A stretch of 64,000 nt of DNA. Origin: Shimia abyssi (GTDB lineage: Bacteria > Pseudomonadota > Alphaproteobacteria > Rhodobacterales > Rhodobacteraceae). Numbering within the stretch: the first letter of the stretch is position 1; every line of letters starts with the position of its first letter. Shown piece by piece: positions 52,058 to 60,794 of the stretch. Position numbers and translations under genes: made by a program. The notes under the pieces are model-generated. The model made no database searches, had not been told where the DNA came from, and worked only from the letters and a program-made list of their open reading frames with translations. The stretch is from NCBI RefSeq assembly GCF_003014475.1, contig NZ_PYGJ01000003.1:62001-126000 (forward strand), written 5' to 3'.

Positions 52058-53149
52058 ATGCCGACGCCGTATTTGTCCGAGCTGAAATATCTGGGTGGGG
52101 CCAATCTGGACTTCATCGAGATTGCTGTGGATGCGGGAACGGATGTGTCTGACATCGTTGTGACGGTGTATCGCGCCAATGGCACTGTGCGATCCACAAA
52201 CGCGTTATTGACGTTAACGTCGACAAACGCGGGACGAGACATCTACGTCATCAATACCGCTACGTCGCCCACGTTCAACGGTTTGTCCAAGTCGGGCGGT
52301 GTTTCTCTGAGTGAGAATGGGACTGTGTTTCAGTTTGTGTCGTTTGACGATGCGGCACCGATTGTCGCGACGGCGGGACCCGCGGATGGAATCACGTCTG
52401 ATCAGATCGGTATGGCGGGCGCGGGAGAATCGCTGGAGACGCTGGATGGCGGCGCCAGTTATCAGGTGCAAACGGACCCAAGCGAAGGAACGATACCCTG
52501 TTTTCTTGGCGGCACCTTGATCGAGACAGAAGATGGACCGGTTCCGGTTGAGCGGCTACGCGCAGGGGGGCGGGTGCGTGATGCGTTTGGGGGGTTTTTG
52601 CGTGTGCGACAGGTTTTGTCCCGTCAGGTCACGCTGGCGAGCGCAATTTGCAACCCGCGCTTGCGACCGGTTCGGATTGCGGCTGGCGCGCTGGGGCCGG
52701 GAGTGCCGGAACGGGATCTATTTGTGTCGCGCCAGCATCGGGTGTTGGTTCAGTCCAAGATTGCAGAGCGCATGTTTGACGCGCCACATGTGTTGATTGC
52801 TGCGCATCGGTTTCTCGAGGCAGACGACGTGGATCTGGCGCCTGTGACGCGGGAGTTTCGATATTACCATTTGTTGCTTGAGCGTCATGGTGTGGTGATT
52901 GCGGACGGTGCGCCCTGCGAGAGCTTTCTGATTGCGCCCGGGTCGATGGGGGCGATTTCGCGGGATGCTCGTGCAAAGGTGATGAAGGAATTTCCGAAAG
53001 CTCGGCACGCGGGGTATTGCGCGAAGAGTGCCGCGATGGTGCCTGACGCGCGGCGGCAAAAGCGGCTGGTCCAGCGGCATTTGAAAAACCGGAAAGCTTT
53101 TGTGAATGGCGAGCTGGTGCAGCGGCGGCAGATTGAATGCACGGCGTGA
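52058..53149 (+). CDS. Hint-domain protein
   Basis: The product is 363 residues. The N-terminal 140 residues are a beta-rich domain (LDFIEIAVDAGTDVSDIVVT, VYRANGTVRSTNALLTL), probably a lamin-tail or adhesion-like module. The C-terminal half is a Hint (hedgehog/intein) domain beginning CFLGGTLIETEDGPVPVERL with cysteine at the cleavage position, the block RDLFVSRQHRVLV, and ALAPCESF-like sequence (DGAPCESFLIAPGS). Rhodobacterales carry many such single-Hint proteins; autocatalytic cleavage may release or lipid-modify the N-terminal part. No signal peptide is visible; secretion by another route is possible. The ATG 52058 is the first good start. Confidence 0.83.
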   Translation: MPTPYLSELKYLGGANLDFIEIAVDAGTDVSDIVVTVYRANGTVRSTNALLTLTSTNAGRDIYVINTATSPTFNGLSKSGGVSLSENGTVFQFVSFDDAAPIVATAGPADGITSDQIGMAGAGESLETLDGGASYQVQTDPSEGTIPCFLGGTLIETEDGPVPVERLRAGGRVRDAFGGFLRVRQVLSRQVTLASAICNPRLRPVRIAAGALGPGVPERDLFVSRQHRVLVQSKIAERMFDAPHVLIAAHRFLEADDVDLAPVTREFRYYHLLLERHGVVIADGAPCESFLIAPGSMGAISRDARAKVMKEFPKARHAGYCAKSAAMVPDARRQKRLVQRHLKNRKAFVNGELVQRRQIECTA

Positions 53150-53630
53150 TGTCACGGTAATACATAGGTTTGCGGTTCTAGCCGGGTTTCCCTGTTTAAA
53201 TCGAACACTGTTTTAATCGGATTAAGCCGCGTTTGTTCACGAGTTGAATTTTGGTGCTGGTTTATGGATTTTAACGCAGTCATTCGGCTTTTGGATGGTG
53301 CTGTTGAAAGTGTTCGGAAAACCTTGGGACGGTGTTGATGATTTCGTAGGTCCCGTTTGTTGCGTTCGCCCTAATCGCCGAGAATTTGTTTTCGGGTCAG
53401 TTTCTACCAGGTACAGGCGTTGCCGCCATTCAAAGAGAGCTGGATTCACGTGCGGGCAACGCTGGTTTATCTGCTTAAGCCCCTTTGGGCGACCTTCCTG
53501 AAATTGTTGGTGATCCTGTTGCTTGCGCTCATTCTGCTGATTGCCCTCGGCGACGCGCGATGTGGCGCTGTCGTGCGGTCGACCGGGTTATTCATAACGT
53601 TGTGTCTGTTGGTGAGCAGTATTCCGGGGC
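53150..53630. other. Gene-poor gap; possible small membrane protein frame
   Basis: No confident gene. A frame from a TTG at 53420 to 53653 encodes one to two hydrophobic helices (ATFLKLLVILLLALILLIAL), but it lacks a clear ribosome site and overlaps the dehalogenase gene end on the other strand by 23 bases. I leave it unassigned. Confidence 0.5.
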
Positions 53631-54497
53631 TTAGGCTGGCAGGAACGCTTTGAGCGCGTCGCTTGTTTCCTTTGGAAACTGATCTATGAAGAAGTGGCCG
53701 CCAGGCATGGGTTTGGCGGTCATGTTGGCAAGGCGGGGCGCCCAGGTGGCAGGCACGTCGTACATTTTGCCCATTGCGCCGTCTGCTCCCCAAAGGACCA
53801 GCGAAGGGCACGTGATCTGTGTGTGCAGATCGGCGGCGTCCAGTGCAAAATCAAGGTCAATCGTGGCACGATAATCGTCGCACATGGCACGTGTGGTTTC
53901 CGGCAATCGCCATGCCGTTTGGTAGGCGGCGAGCTGTGTCGGGTCAAAATCCTGCGCCGTGGCATGGCCCCAACCAGTCAGGCAACTGAGGTAGTACGCA
54001 TCGGCATCTGACAGGATCATGCGTTCGGGGGCTGGTTCAGGCTGGGCCAGAAAGAACCAGTGATAATAGGCGTGCGCGACATCCTTGCGCAGTTCGTTGA
54101 GCAGGTGATGGGTGGGAACGATGTCCATCAGAGTGAGGCTGAGCACGCGGTGGGGGGCATCAAGGGCCACCCGGTGCGCGGTGCGAGCGCCCCGATCATG
54201 GCCGACAAGGTGAAAGCGCTCAAAACCCAGATGCGCCATGAGCGCCAGTTGGTCCGCGCCAATCTCGCGGAATGTATAGTTTTCAATGCCGCGTGGTTTT
54301 GAGCTGTCGCCATAGCCACGCAGATCGGCAAGGACCAGTGAGAATTGTCCCTTGAGAATATCTGCAACATGTTTCCAGAGCGCGTGGGTCTGTGGATACC
54401 CATGTAACATAAGCACAGGGGGACCATCGCCCAAGATGCGGTAAGCGATAATCTGGCCGTTGACTTCGGCAAATGCGACGTCTGATTGGTCGAACAT
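53631..54497 (-). CDS. Alpha/beta hydrolase of the fluoroacetate dehalogenase type
   Basis: The 288-residue product matches haloacetate dehalogenases closely at catalytic positions. These are the nucleophile D101 in VGHDRGARTAHR with both flanking arginines that bind the carboxylate, the acid D in LMDIVPT, the halide-pocket pair HW in YYHWFFLAQPEP, and the catalytic histidine in GGHFFIDQFP. These enzymes cleave C-F or C-Cl bonds of haloacetates by hydrolysis. Some relatives act on other short acids, so activity needs proof. ATG 54497 is favoured because it gives the family start; an upstream ATG adds 11 residues. It is followed on the same strand only by the gap above. Confidence 0.85.
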   Translation of the reverse strand: MFDQSDVAFAEVNGQIIAYRILGDGPPVLMLHGYPQTHALWKHVADILKGQFSLVLADLRGYGDSSKPRGIENYTFREIGADQLALMAHLGFERFHLVGHDRGARTAHRVALDAPHRVLSLTLMDIVPTHHLLNELRKDVAHAYYHWFFLAQPEPAPERMILSDADAYYLSCLTGWGHATAQDFDPTQLAAYQTAWRLPETTRAMCDDYRATIDLDFALDAADLHTQITCPSLVLWGADGAMGKMYDVPATWAPRLANMTAKPMPGGHFFIDQFPKETSDALKAFLPA

Positions 54498-54553
54498 GGG
54501 CTCTCTGATAGGCGTGGTATGCAGGGACAATCGCCCCTGCAGGTTGATTATGA

Positions 54554-55939
54554 TTAACGCGTCAATGCGTCCAGAATGCGCGCCCAGCTTCGCGTGCCTT
54601 TGTGAAAGCTTTCGACATCGTATTTTTCGTTGGGCGAGTGAATCTGGTCGTCGTCGCGGCCAAAGCCGATCAGCATGGCGTCAACACCAAGGATATCCTT
54701 GAAGTAGCCCGCAATAGGGATCGACCCACCGCAGCCGACATAGGCAGCAGGGCGCGGCCATTCGTTGGTCAGCGCTTTGCGCGCCTTTTCAAAGGCTGGA
54801 TCGTCGATCGACATCTGCGAGGCGGGTGCGCCCTTTTCGGTGCGATATTCGACGCTGAACCCGTCTGGCAGGTTCTCTTCGAGGTAAGTGCGGAAAGCTT
54901 CGCGGATCTTGTCGGGGTCTTGTTGACCGACGAGGCGGAAGGAGACCTTGGCCGAGGCCTGACTGGGCAGGACGGTTTTAAAGCCGTCGCCGGTATAGCC
55001 GCCCCAGATGCCGTTTACATCACAGGTCGGGCGCGACCAGATTTGTTCGAGCGGGGTGCGATCCTGTTCACCAGCGGCGCCGGTCAGGCCGACATCACCG
55101 AGGAATTTGCCGTGGTCAAAGCCCAGCCCCTGCCATTGGGCGCGCACGTCGTCGGGCAATTCGGGGACGTCATCATAGAAACCGGGCAGGGTGACTGCGC
55201 CGGTATCGTCGTGCAGACCCGCGAGGATTTTGTTCAGAACCCGGATCGGGTTCATCGCGATGCCACCATACATGCCCGAGTGCAGATCGCGGTCGGGACC
55301 GGTGATGGTGAAATCTTCGCCCAAGAGACCACGCAGCATTGTGGTAATGGCGGGCACCGCGCTTTCAAAGAGGCCGGTGTCACAGATCAGGGCGATGTCG
55401 GTGGTCAGTTCTTCGGTATTTTCTTGCATGAAGGGCACGAGGGAGGGGGAGCCGGATTCTTCTTCACCTTCGAAAAAGAAGGTGATCTTGCAGGGCAAGA
55501 CGCCATATTCGGCTTTCCACGCGCGGCAAGCTTCGACAAAGGTCATCAGCTGGCCCTTGTCATCTGAGGAGCCGCGCCCGCGGATTACCTGACCCGCGGC
55601 CGTGTCTTCCAGTGCGGGATCAAACGGGTCGCGATCCCAGAGATCAAGCGGGTCAACGGGTTGCACATCATAGTGCCCGTAAAACAGCAGATGCGGGCCA
55701 CTGGCCTCGGCGGGGCCGTCAATGTGGCCAACAACCATCGGATGGCCCGGCGTCTGGCGTTTTTCTGCGGTCACGCCAAGGCTTTGCAGATCGGCCACCA
55801 GCCAATCGGCGGCTGTCTGGCAATGATCTGCAAAGGCGGGGTCGGTCGAGATCGAAGGGATTCGCAGCAGGTCGAGCAGGCGGTTGATGGCCTGAGGCAT
55901 ATCCTGGTCAATACGGGCGAGTACGGAATCAAGCGACAT
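54554..55939 (-). CDS. M20-family dipeptidase/metallopeptidase
   Basis: This 461-residue cytoplasmic zinc peptidase resembles the ArgE/DapE/PepV group. Metal ligands are in FYGHYDVQPVDPLDLW (His, Asp), SSDDKGQLM and FEGEEESGSPSL (catalytic Glu-Glu). The dimerisation domain lies between residues about 190-340. The start MSLDSVLARIDQDM at 55939 follows AAAGGAGACACA, a good ribosome site. It probably hydrolyses dipeptides or N-acylated amino acids. It is upstream of the dehalogenase gene on the same strand with 56 bases between, and divergent from hemA. Confidence 0.9.
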   Translation of the reverse strand: MSLDSVLARIDQDMPQAINRLLDLLRIPSISTDPAFADHCQTAADWLVADLQSLGVTAEKRQTPGHPMVVGHIDGPAEASGPHLLFYGHYDVQPVDPLDLWDRDPFDPALEDTAAGQVIRGRGSSDDKGQLMTFVEACRAWKAEYGVLPCKITFFFEGEEESGSPSLVPFMQENTEELTTDIALICDTGLFESAVPAITTMLRGLLGEDFTITGPDRDLHSGMYGGIAMNPIRVLNKILAGLHDDTGAVTLPGFYDDVPELPDDVRAQWQGLGFDHGKFLGDVGLTGAAGEQDRTPLEQIWSRPTCDVNGIWGGYTGDGFKTVLPSQASAKVSFRLVGQQDPDKIREAFRTYLEENLPDGFSVEYRTEKGAPASQMSIDDPAFEKARKALTNEWPRPAAYVGCGGSIPIAGYFKDILGVDAMLIGFGRDDDQIHSPNEKYDVESFHKGTRSWARILDALTR

Positions 55940-56021
55940 TGTGTCTCCTTTGAAGGGTTTACGAAAGCCTATCACCCCGTAAAATGGTGTCCAGAGTACG
56001 TAAATGTGTGCGTCAAATTGA

Positions 56022-56035
56022 TTGATATGTGTCAA
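56022..56035 (+). promoter_or_regulatory. FNR-type box upstream of hemA
   Basis: TTGATATGTGTCAA matches the FNR/FnrL consensus TTGAT-N4-ATCAA with one mismatch (GTCAA). It lies 136 bases upstream of the hemA start and about 85 bases from the M20 gene start. FnrL control of hemA is known in Rhodobacter, which supports the call. A CRP-type site is the alternative. Confidence 0.55.
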
Positions 56036-56170
56036 TGTGATGACCCGAGACAATTTGGTATCTGTTCAAGTCAAGATGCATGCGATAGTGAATTTCGAGT
56101 GCGAACATGTCTCCAGGGACACTCCGTGCCAGAACAGCGGCGCGGTAGGGAATAACAAGGAAGCGAATAC

Positions 56171-57394
56171 GTGGATTACACGGCCAAACTGGATGTTGCC
56201 CTGAACCGTCTTCATGAAGAGGGACGTTACCGCACGTTTATTGATATTGAGCGTGAAAAGGGCAATTTCCCGCACGCGATGTGGACCCGTCCGGATGGGT
56301 CAAGGACGCCTGTGACAGTTTGGTGTGGCAACGACTACCTTGGCATGGGCCAGCACCCTGTTGTTCTGAACGCAATGCATGAGGCGCTGGACGCCACGGG
56401 TGCGGGCTCTGGCGGGACACGCAATATTTCGGGCACAACCGTGTACCACAAACGTCTTGAGGCCGAGCTGGCCGATTTGCATGGCAAAGAAGCCGCATTG
56501 CTGTTCACCAGCGCCTATATCGCGAATGACGCAACACTAAGCACGCTGCCCAAGCTGTTTCCCGGACTCATTATCTATTCGGACGCGCTCAACCACGCGT
56601 CAATGATTGAGGGTGTGCGCCGCAACGGCGGTGCCAAGAGGATTTTCCGCCATAACGATGTGGCGCATCTGCGCGAATTGCTGGAGGCTGATGATCCGGC
56701 CGCGCCCAAGCTAATCGCGTTTGAATCTGTCTATTCGATGGACGGCGATATTGGCCCCATTGAAGCGATTTGTGATCTGGCCGACGAATTTGGCGCGCTG
56801 ACCTATATTGACGAAGTACACGCGGTGGGCATGTACGGCCCGCGCGGCGGCGGTGTGACGGAACGTGATGGACTTGCGCATCGTATCGACATTATCAATG
56901 GCACGCTGGCCAAGGCGTTTGGCGTGATGGGCGGCTATATCGCCGCGTCCGAGAAAATGTGTGACGCGGTGCGTTCTTATGCGCCAGGGTTCATCTTTAC
57001 CACGTCATTGCCGCCCGCCGTGGCGGCAGGGGCTGCGGCCTCGGTTGCGCATCTTAAGACTGATCAGTCACTGCGCGACCGCCAACAGGAACAGGCCAAA
57101 GTTCTCAAGCTGCGGTTAAAGGGCATGGGCCTGCCGATCATCGATCACGGCACCCATATCGTGCCGGTGATAGTTGGCAATCCTGTGCATACCAAGGTGC
57201 TGAGCGACATGCTGTTGGATGACCACGGTATTTACGTACAGCCGATCAATTTCCCAACTGTTCCACGCGGTACAGAGCGTCTGCGCTTTACCCCATCGCC
57301 TGTGCATGGGCCGGGCGAAATGGACAAGCTTGTCTGCGCAATGGATGTGCTTTGGAGCCATTGTGCGCTGAATCGTGCCGAATTAGCAGGCTAA
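56171..57394 (+). CDS. hemA: 5-aminolevulinate synthase
   Basis: This PLP enzyme condenses glycine and succinyl-CoA to ALA, the alphaproteobacterial (Shemin) route to tetrapyrroles. The 407-residue product has [41 protein letters not shown] sequence, [15 protein letters not shown] and the PLP lysine in [15 protein letters not shown]. The start is GTG 56171, with AAGGAAGCGAATAC upstream and no in-frame ATG nearby that keeps the N-terminus. It supplies heme for the P450 in this window and siroheme for CysI. An FNR-type site lies upstream, suggesting oxygen control. Confidence 0.96.
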   Translation: MDYTAKLDVALNRLHEEGRYRTFIDIEREKGNFPHAMWTRPDGSRTPVTVWCGNDYLGMGQHPVVLNAMHEALDATGAGSGGTRNISGTTVYHKRLEAELADLHGKEAALLFTSAYIANDATLSTLPKLFPGLIIYSDALNHASMIEGVRRNGGAKRIFRHNDVAHLRELLEADDPAAPKLIAFESVYSMDGDIGPIEAICDLADEFGALTYIDEVHAVGMYGPRGGGVTERDGLAHRIDIINGTLAKAFGVMGGYIAASEKMCDAVRSYAPGFIFTTSLPPAVAAGAAASVAHLKTDQSLRDRQQEQAKVLKLRLKGMGLPIIDHGTHIVPVIVGNPVHTKVLSDMLLDDHGIYVQPINFPTVPRGTERLRFTPSPVHGPGEMDKLVCAMDVLWSHCALNRAELAG

Positions 57395-57519
57395 ACACGC
57401 CCCAGGCTGTAAGAATCGTTGCGATATGGTATCTTGCCACTAACAAAGGGACCGATCCGAATCGTGGGCCCAACATGTAGGGCACGATAGCGGGTTGGCA
57501 GAGCGATGGGGCGTTAGGC

Positions 57520-58728
57520 ATGATTGGGCGCAAGACACAGCGCGAATCTGAAGTGGTTGAAGTCGAACCCAAGGGGTTTGACGATTTCGAATTGCGTCTT
57601 GGGGACACGATGCGAGGCGAGCGGGCCACTCTTGGTAAATCGCTTTTGGACGTGCAACGCGAACTGCGAATACGCGCGTCTTATATCTCTGCCATAGAAA
57701 ATTCCGATCCGACTGCCTTTGAAACGCCTGGCTTTATTGCAGGGTATGTTCGATCCTATGCGCGCTATCTGGGAATGGATCCGGAAGAGGCATATGACCT
57801 GTTTTGCGAAGAGAGTGGCTTTGTCACCGCGCATGGCATGTCTGCCGAGGCGTCGACCATTCGCAAGTCTGAGCCGGTAGCGCCGGTTATGGGGCAGGAC
57901 CCGTTTGCCTCGCCCAATATGCCGTTCACCCCGGTACACGAATCCATCCTGTCGCGGATCGAACCGCGCGCAATCGGCTCATCTCTGGTATTGGTCGCAC
58001 TGATCGCAGCGATTGGCTATGGCGGGTGGAGTGTTTTGAACGAAATTCAACGCGTGACGTTGGCGCCGGTCGAGCAAAAGCCCGTTGTGCTGTCGGATCT
58101 TGATCCGGTCGCTGCTGCGACACAGGTAAGTGATGTCGAGGCGCCGGCGGATGGGGTGACACGTTCGGCTGGCGTATTTACGCCGCCACAGGACAGTCTT
58201 GATCGTCTTTACCGTCCTCAGGCGCTGGATGTTCCCGTGCTTGTGTCGCGTGATGCGCCAATCTCGCAATTGGACCCGGACAGTGTGGGTGTTTTCACGC
58301 CCGATGCGCCTTTGTTGATCGCTGCGCAATCCACGCCGGATGCGCCCATAGCCGCTCAGCCCAAAGTGGTTGAAGATGACGCGCCGGAGTTGGTTCTGAT
58401 GGCGGTGCGTCCGGCTTGGGTGCGTGTACGTGCGGCGGATGGCTCGGTTCTGTTCGAAAAGATTTTGGATGCAGGCGAAGAATACGTTCTGCCCGCAACT
58501 GAGGCACCGCCGACACTGCGTGCGGGGATGTCGGGTTCACTGTATTTCAAGCTGAATGGTGAATTGTTTGGACCGGCGGGCACCGGCACCAACACGATCC
58601 GCGATCTGGCGCTGGACAATGAAGCGCTTAAGGAAAACTATGCGGTGGCCAACATGGACACCGATCCTGAATTGGCCCGTATCGTGGCTCTGGCCGCGGC
58701 CGCGGACGTGGTTGTGACGGAAGAGTAA
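57520..58728 (+). CDS. RodZ-like helix-turn-helix membrane protein
   Basis: The 402-residue product has an N-terminal HTH_25 domain (ATLGKSLLDVQRELRIRASY, ISAIENSDPTAFETPGFIAG, YVRSYARYLGMDPEEAYDLF), a single membrane helix (SSLVLVALIAAIGYGGWSVL near residue 155), a Pro/Ala/Asp-rich linker and a C-terminal DUF4115 beta domain (VLMAVRPAWVRVRAADGSVL). This is the RodZ architecture, linking MreB to the membrane in cell-shape control. The ispG gene follows after about 90 bases on the same strand; rodZ-ispG adjacency is widely conserved, which strengthens the call. Confidence 0.88.
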   Translation: MIGRKTQRESEVVEVEPKGFDDFELRLGDTMRGERATLGKSLLDVQRELRIRASYISAIENSDPTAFETPGFIAGYVRSYARYLGMDPEEAYDLFCEESGFVTAHGMSAEASTIRKSEPVAPVMGQDPFASPNMPFTPVHESILSRIEPRAIGSSLVLVALIAAIGYGGWSVLNEIQRVTLAPVEQKPVVLSDLDPVAAATQVSDVEAPADGVTRSAGVFTPPQDSLDRLYRPQALDVPVLVSRDAPISQLDPDSVGVFTPDAPLLIAAQSTPDAPIAAQPKVVEDDAPELVLMAVRPAWVRVRAADGSVLFEKILDAGEEYVLPATEAPPTLRAGMSGSLYFKLNGELFGPAGTGTNTIRDLALDNEALKENYAVANMDTDPELARIVALAAAADVVVTEE

Positions 58729-58821
58729 GCACCTTTCCTCTCGAATACAGCTCTGGCGCATTGCTCCTGTCACATCGATTGCTTAGATAAGCGCTGAACC
58801 ATTTGGTAGGGGGCGCGCAGC

Positions 58822-59967
58822 ATGTCCATCAATCACATCCGACCCTGGCGCAATATTGAGCGTCGCAAGTCCCGTCAGATCATGGTGGGTAATGTCCCCG
58901 TGGGCGGGGATGCTCCGATTGCAGTACAGACCATGACCAATACCGACAGTGGCGATGTCAAGGCAACGCTGGGACAGGTGCTGGCAGCGGCAGAGGCTGG
59001 TGCGGATATAGTGCGTATCTCGGTGCCTGATCAGGCGGCCACAGCCGCACTGCGCGAGATCACACGCGAAAGCCCGGTGCCCATCGTGACGGATATTCAT
59101 TTCCACTACAAACGCGCAATAGAGGCGGCCGAGGCGGGCGCGGCTTGCCTGCGGATCAATCCGGGCAACATTGGTGATCAAAAGCGCGTGCAAGAGGTGA
59201 TCAAGGCGGCGCGCGATCATGGCTGTTCGATCCGGATTGGCGTGAATGCCGGCAGTCTTGAGAAACACTTGTTGGAAAAATACGGCGAGCCATGTCCGGA
59301 TGCGATGGTCGAAAGTGGGCTTGAGCATATCAAGATCCTGCAGGACAATGATTTTCACGACTTCAAGATCAGCGTGAAAGCGTCAGATGTGTTTATGTCT
59401 GCCGCCGCTTATCAGATGTTGGCAGATGCGACCGATGCGCCCATTCACCTCGGGATCACCGAGGCGGGGGGCTTTGTCAGTGGCACGATCAAATCGGCCA
59501 TTGGTCTGGGGCAACTGCTGTGGATGGGCATTGGCGACACGCTGCGCGTTTCGCTGAGTGCGGACCCGGTTGAAGAAGTCAAAGTTGGCTTTGAGATCCT
59601 CAAATCATTGGGCCTGCGTCATCGTGGCGTGAATATCATCAGCTGCCCGAGCTGCGCACGTCAGGGGTTTGATGTGATTAAGACGGTGGAAACACTCGAA
59701 GAACGGCTGGCCCATATTCACACCCCCATGAGCCTCTCGATTATTGGCTGCGTGGTCAATGGCCCGGGTGAGGCGCTGATGACGGATGTCGGGTTTACCG
59801 GCGGCGGTGCAGGAGCCGGTATGGTTTATCTGGCCGGCAAACAAAGCCACAAACTCAGCAATGAGGCGATGGTGGATCACATTGTCGAACAGGTCGAGAA
59901 AAAAGCCGCAGACATCGAAGCCCAGATGGAAGCCGAGAAAGCCGCCGCCGAGATCGCGGCGTCCTGA
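58822..59967 (+). CDS. ispG: 4-hydroxy-3-methylbut-2-enyl diphosphate synthase
   Basis: IspG is the [4Fe-4S] enzyme of the MEP pathway that makes HMBPP. The 381-residue product has the N-terminal TIM-barrel segment [20 protein letters not shown] and the cluster cysteines in [11 protein letters not shown] and [11 protein letters not shown]. The C-terminal 25 residues are an Ala/Glu-rich tail. A purine-rich GGTAGGGGGC precedes ATG 58822. It is probably co-transcribed with the RodZ-like gene. The electrons it needs may come from the Fpr/ferredoxin or flavodoxin system. Confidence 0.96.
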   Translation: MSINHIRPWRNIERRKSRQIMVGNVPVGGDAPIAVQTMTNTDSGDVKATLGQVLAAAEAGADIVRISVPDQAATAALREITRESPVPIVTDIHFHYKRAIEAAEAGAACLRINPGNIGDQKRVQEVIKAARDHGCSIRIGVNAGSLEKHLLEKYGEPCPDAMVESGLEHIKILQDNDFHDFKISVKASDVFMSAAAYQMLADATDAPIHLGITEAGGFVSGTIKSAIGLGQLLWMGIGDTLRVSLSADPVEEVKVGFEILKSLGLRHRGVNIISCPSCARQGFDVIKTVETLEERLAHIHTPMSLSIIGCVVNGPGEALMTDVGFTGGGAGAGMVYLAGKQSHKLSNEAMVDHIVEQVEKKAADIEAQMEAEKAAAEIAAS

Positions 59968-59980
59968 GGGCCTGCTCCTC

Positions 59981-60000
59981 AAGCCCTTGCGGGCTTTCTT
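59981..60000 (+). terminator. Probable terminator after ispG
   Basis: Short hairpin AAGCCC-TTGC-GGGCTT followed by TCTT. The stem is only six pairs, so termination may be weak. Confidence 0.5.
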
Positions 60001-60003
60001 CGC

Positions 60004-60135
60004 AGTTTCTCAATGTTCCTAAATACCCTGGGGAGTCGCCGCGCGCGGCGACGGGGCCGCGCCCCTTCAGGCTCAGCTTTGCTGAGCCACGCCCAACGCT
60101 TTGAGGCGCAGCTTGCTGCGCTTCAAAGGGGCGGG
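60004..60135 (+). repeat. Intergenic hairpin repeat, copy 4
   Basis: TTTCTCAATGTTCC then TAAATACCCTGGGG, followed by two nested GC hairpins (GTCGCCGCGCGCGGCGAC and GGCTCAGCTTTGCTGAGCC) and a third inverted pair AAGCGCAGC-type at its end. It is the longest of the four related copies and lies tail-to-tail between ispG and the response regulator gene. Confidence 0.65.
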
Positions 60136-60149
60136 AGCATCTCCTGCCA

Positions 60150-60794
60150 TTACAGACCGACGCCGGTGCCCTGCAGTACGCCGTGCTCCATGGCATAGCG
60201 GGTCAGACCAGCGGTAGAAGATATGCCCAATTTGCGTTTGATGTTCTTGCGGTGGGTTTCCACCGTGCGCACAGAGATATTGAGCTCCAGCGCCACTTCC
60301 TTGTTTGATTTACCCTGCGCCAGTTGCAACAAGACGGTCTGTTCGCGCCCTGTCAATTGTTCGCGGGCGCTACCTTCGGGTGGTTCCAGTGATCCTTGTG
60401 CGCCGGTGCACAAATAGCGCTGGCCGCGCATCACAGCGTCGATCGCGGTTTTGATCTCGTCGGTTTGCACATCTTTGAGGATATACCCCATCGCGCCATG
60501 GCTGAGGGCGGTGGAAATGTATTCGGGGCTGTCGTGCATCGACAGCACGAGGATTCGAAGGTCAGGATCACGCTCCAGCAGCATTTCGGTTGCCGTCAGC
60601 CCGCCGATATCGGGCATGTTCAGATCCATCAGGATCACGTCAGGCTTCAAGTCGGGCAGTCTGTCGATGGCTTCGCGCCCGTTGGTGAGGGTGCCGACAA
60701 CTTCGATGTCGTCAAAGCTCTCCAGCACGGATTGAATGCCCTCGGCGACCATTGGATGGTCGTCGACGATGGCGACTTTCACGGATTCGCTCAT
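60150..60794 (-). CDS. NarL/LuxR-family response regulator
   Basis: The 214-residue product has a receiver domain (IVDDHPMVAEGIQSVL, phospho-acceptor in VILMDLNMPDIGGL, lysine in YILKDVQ) and a C-terminal LuxR-type HTH (LTGREQTVLLQLAQGKSNKE, LNISVRTVETHRKNIKRKLG). Its start overlaps the stop of the histidine kinase gene by 4 bases, so they are a matched pair. Location beside a TRAP operon suggests it controls uptake of a carboxylate; paired repeat elements in that promoter are candidate sites. Confidence 0.93.
   Translation of the reverse strand: MSESVKVAIVDDHPMVAEGIQSVLESFDDIEVVGTLTNGREAIDRLPDLKPDVILMDLNMPDIGGLTATEMLLERDPDLRILVLSMHDSPEYISTALSHGAMGYILKDVQTDEIKTAIDAVMRGQRYLCTGAQGSLEPPEGSAREQLTGREQTVLLQLAQGKSNKEVALELNISVRTVETHRKNIKRKLGISSTAGLTRYAMEHGVLQGTGVGL

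Noticed and set aside
53244-53501. 85-codon plus-strand frame after the Hint gene
   Set aside because: No ribosome site, no domain and unlikely composition.
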